The notes under the pieces were generated by a model, which saw nothing but the letters and a program-made list of their open reading frames with translations, was not told the origin of the DNA and ran no database searches. 64,000 bases of DNA from Parabacteroides sp. AD58 (lineage in GTDB: Bacteria; Bacteroidota; Bacteroidia; Bacteroidales; Tannerellaceae): contig NZ_CP146284.1 in assembly GCF_023744375.2 (NCBI RefSeq), positions 434,001 to 498,000 on the forward strand. Direction: 5' to 3'. This document shows, piece by piece, positions 63,210 to 64,000 of the stretch (within the stretch, counting starts at the first letter, position 1; every line of letters starts with the position of its first letter). A program made the translations under genes and the position numbers.

Positions 63210-64000
63210 TTTCTTAGGCTGATCGCCTAATGTGAACTTCAGAGTTCCGGCTTTTACCAGATCCTGATGAGAGATGGTATAACCTTTTAACTTCTTGCCG
63301 CCTGCCTGAATCGACTGGATGTAGATAGATTCAGGTGTAGCGTGTGAAGCTTCGATTACCAAATCTCCTGCCGGATAATATTTCTTGTCGAGATGAATCG
63401 TGATCTTATCGAATACCGGTGACGTCAGTACATAATCAGCATCACCCGGACAGGCCGGATAAAATCCCATCATCGAGAAGATAGCCCATGTAGACATGGT
63501 TCCGGCATCTTCGTTTCCAGGTACACCGTTCGGAGCATTGTGGTAGCCACTCTTCAGAATCTTGTGCACTTCTTTCTGAGTACGCCATTCTTCCCCTTTG
63601 AAATAACTGAACAGATACGGATAAGCGATATCGGGTTCGTTGGCAGGATCATAATTCCCATCGTCGAAAACGCCCTGTAATTTGTTGACGAACTTCTTGT
63701 TTCCTCCCATCAGTTTAGCCAGTCCTTTGATATCATGCGGTACATAGAAGGTATAATTCCAAGCATTTCCTTCGTGGAATCCCGGACTTGGCTCAAAGTT
63801 TTCGCCCTGTTTCGGATCAAAAGGTTCATAGAATTTACCATCCGGCAAAATCGGACGTAATGTACCGAAATCCTTGCAATAGTAATGTTTGTAACCCATT
63901 GAGCGGTCATAGAACAACTTCGCATCTTCTTTCTTTCCCAACGCTTCCGCAAACTGGCTGAGGTTCCAGTCGGCCAGATAATATTCCAAAGCATGGGAAA
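63207..64000 (-). CDS. GH92 alpha-mannosidase, C-terminal part (5' end outside window)
   Basis: Only the last 264 or so residues are in the window; the gene continues upstream past its edge. The C-terminal GH92 pattern is present: GFHEGNAWNYTFYVPHDI, NEPDIAYPYLFSYFKGEEW, NAPNGVPGNEDAGTMSTWA (catalytic acidic residues in PGNEDAG) and SMMGFYPACPG. GH92 enzymes are calcium-dependent exo-alpha-mannosidases that trim host or yeast N-glycans. No SusC/SusD partner is in this window. Confidence 0.93.
   Translation of the reverse strand, partial: SHALEYYLADWNLSQFAEALGKKEDAKLFYDRSMGYKHYYCKDFGTLRPILPDGKFYEPFDPKQGENFEPSPGFHEGNAWNYTFYVPHDIKGLAKLMGGNKKFVNKLQGVFDDGNYDPANEPDIAYPYLFSYFKGEEWRTQKEVHKILKSGYHNAPNGVPGNEDAGTMSTWAIFSMMGFYPACPGDADYVLTSPVFDKITIHLDKKYYPAGDLVIEASHATPESIYIQSIQAGGKKLKGYTISHQDLVKAGTLKFTLGDQPKK

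Overview
The window looks like chromosome from a gut Bacteroidales bacterium, most likely Parabacteroides or a close relative. Evidence: repeated Bacteroidetes-type -7 promoter elements (TAnnTTTG), a carboxynorspermidine dehydrogenase/decarboxylase pair, a pyrophosphate-dependent phosphofructokinase, a DUF4248 protein, a GH92 mannosidase, a DUF5686 outer-membrane protein, and cobalamin import under a B12 riboswitch. The genus is inferred, not proven. No rRNA or tRNA gene was seen.

Layout. 1-2640: a small phage-derived-looking cassette (lipoprotein with a C-terminal membrane anchor, DUF4248 protein, holin-sized membrane protein, M15 peptidase). Its genes are separated by two copies of a long composite repeat, and it ends in a strong terminator. 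2680-15126: mostly housekeeping genes (pepP, mltF-like transglycosylase, rlmD-like rRNA methylase, polyamine pair, engB, SSS symporter, SpoIID-domain protein, OPT transporter). 15471-22763: TPR protein, outer-membrane barrel, pfp, a HigBA-type toxin-antitoxin pair and a lactonase. 22718-31733: a complete-looking type I-C CRISPR-Cas locus (cas3-cas5c-cas8c-cas7-cas4-cas1-cas2, then 17 repeats and 16 spacers). 31839-38096: PurF-like paralogue plus carAB. 38185-42451: cobI facing a B12 riboswitch and btuFCD. 42510-50304: mtgA, lipB, msrC, DUF5686, nhaC, purT. 50384-57629: a HypD-like glycyl radical enzyme with its activase, preceded by a LytTR/LytS-type two-component pair. 57847-64000: lipoprotein, barrel, pyrC, ECF sigma and anti-sigma candidate, DUF6249 protein, and the C-terminal part of a GH92 enzyme.

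The main observations concern the CRISPR-Cas locus. First, the whole cas-plus-array unit is bracketed by a perfect 50-bp direct repeat. The left copy is the 3' end of the lactonase gene and the right copy is an orphan just past the array. The roughly 9-kb unit therefore looks inserted, or moved as a block, at a gene 3' end, although no recombinase is visible inside it. Second, cas7 carries an in-frame TGA at codon 32, within the most conserved part of the protein, so the interference complex is predicted to be broken while cas1, cas2 and cas4 are intact. Third, one spacer occurs four times (three in tandem, one five spacers further on).

Other points of note: a possible single-protein spanin/holin/endolysin set; composite repeats with conserved edges and unrelated cores; a toxin gene whose promoter predicts a leaderless or near-leaderless message; a palindrome array in the long leader of an ECF sigma gene; and an unusual 627-residue PurF paralogue heading the carAB operon.
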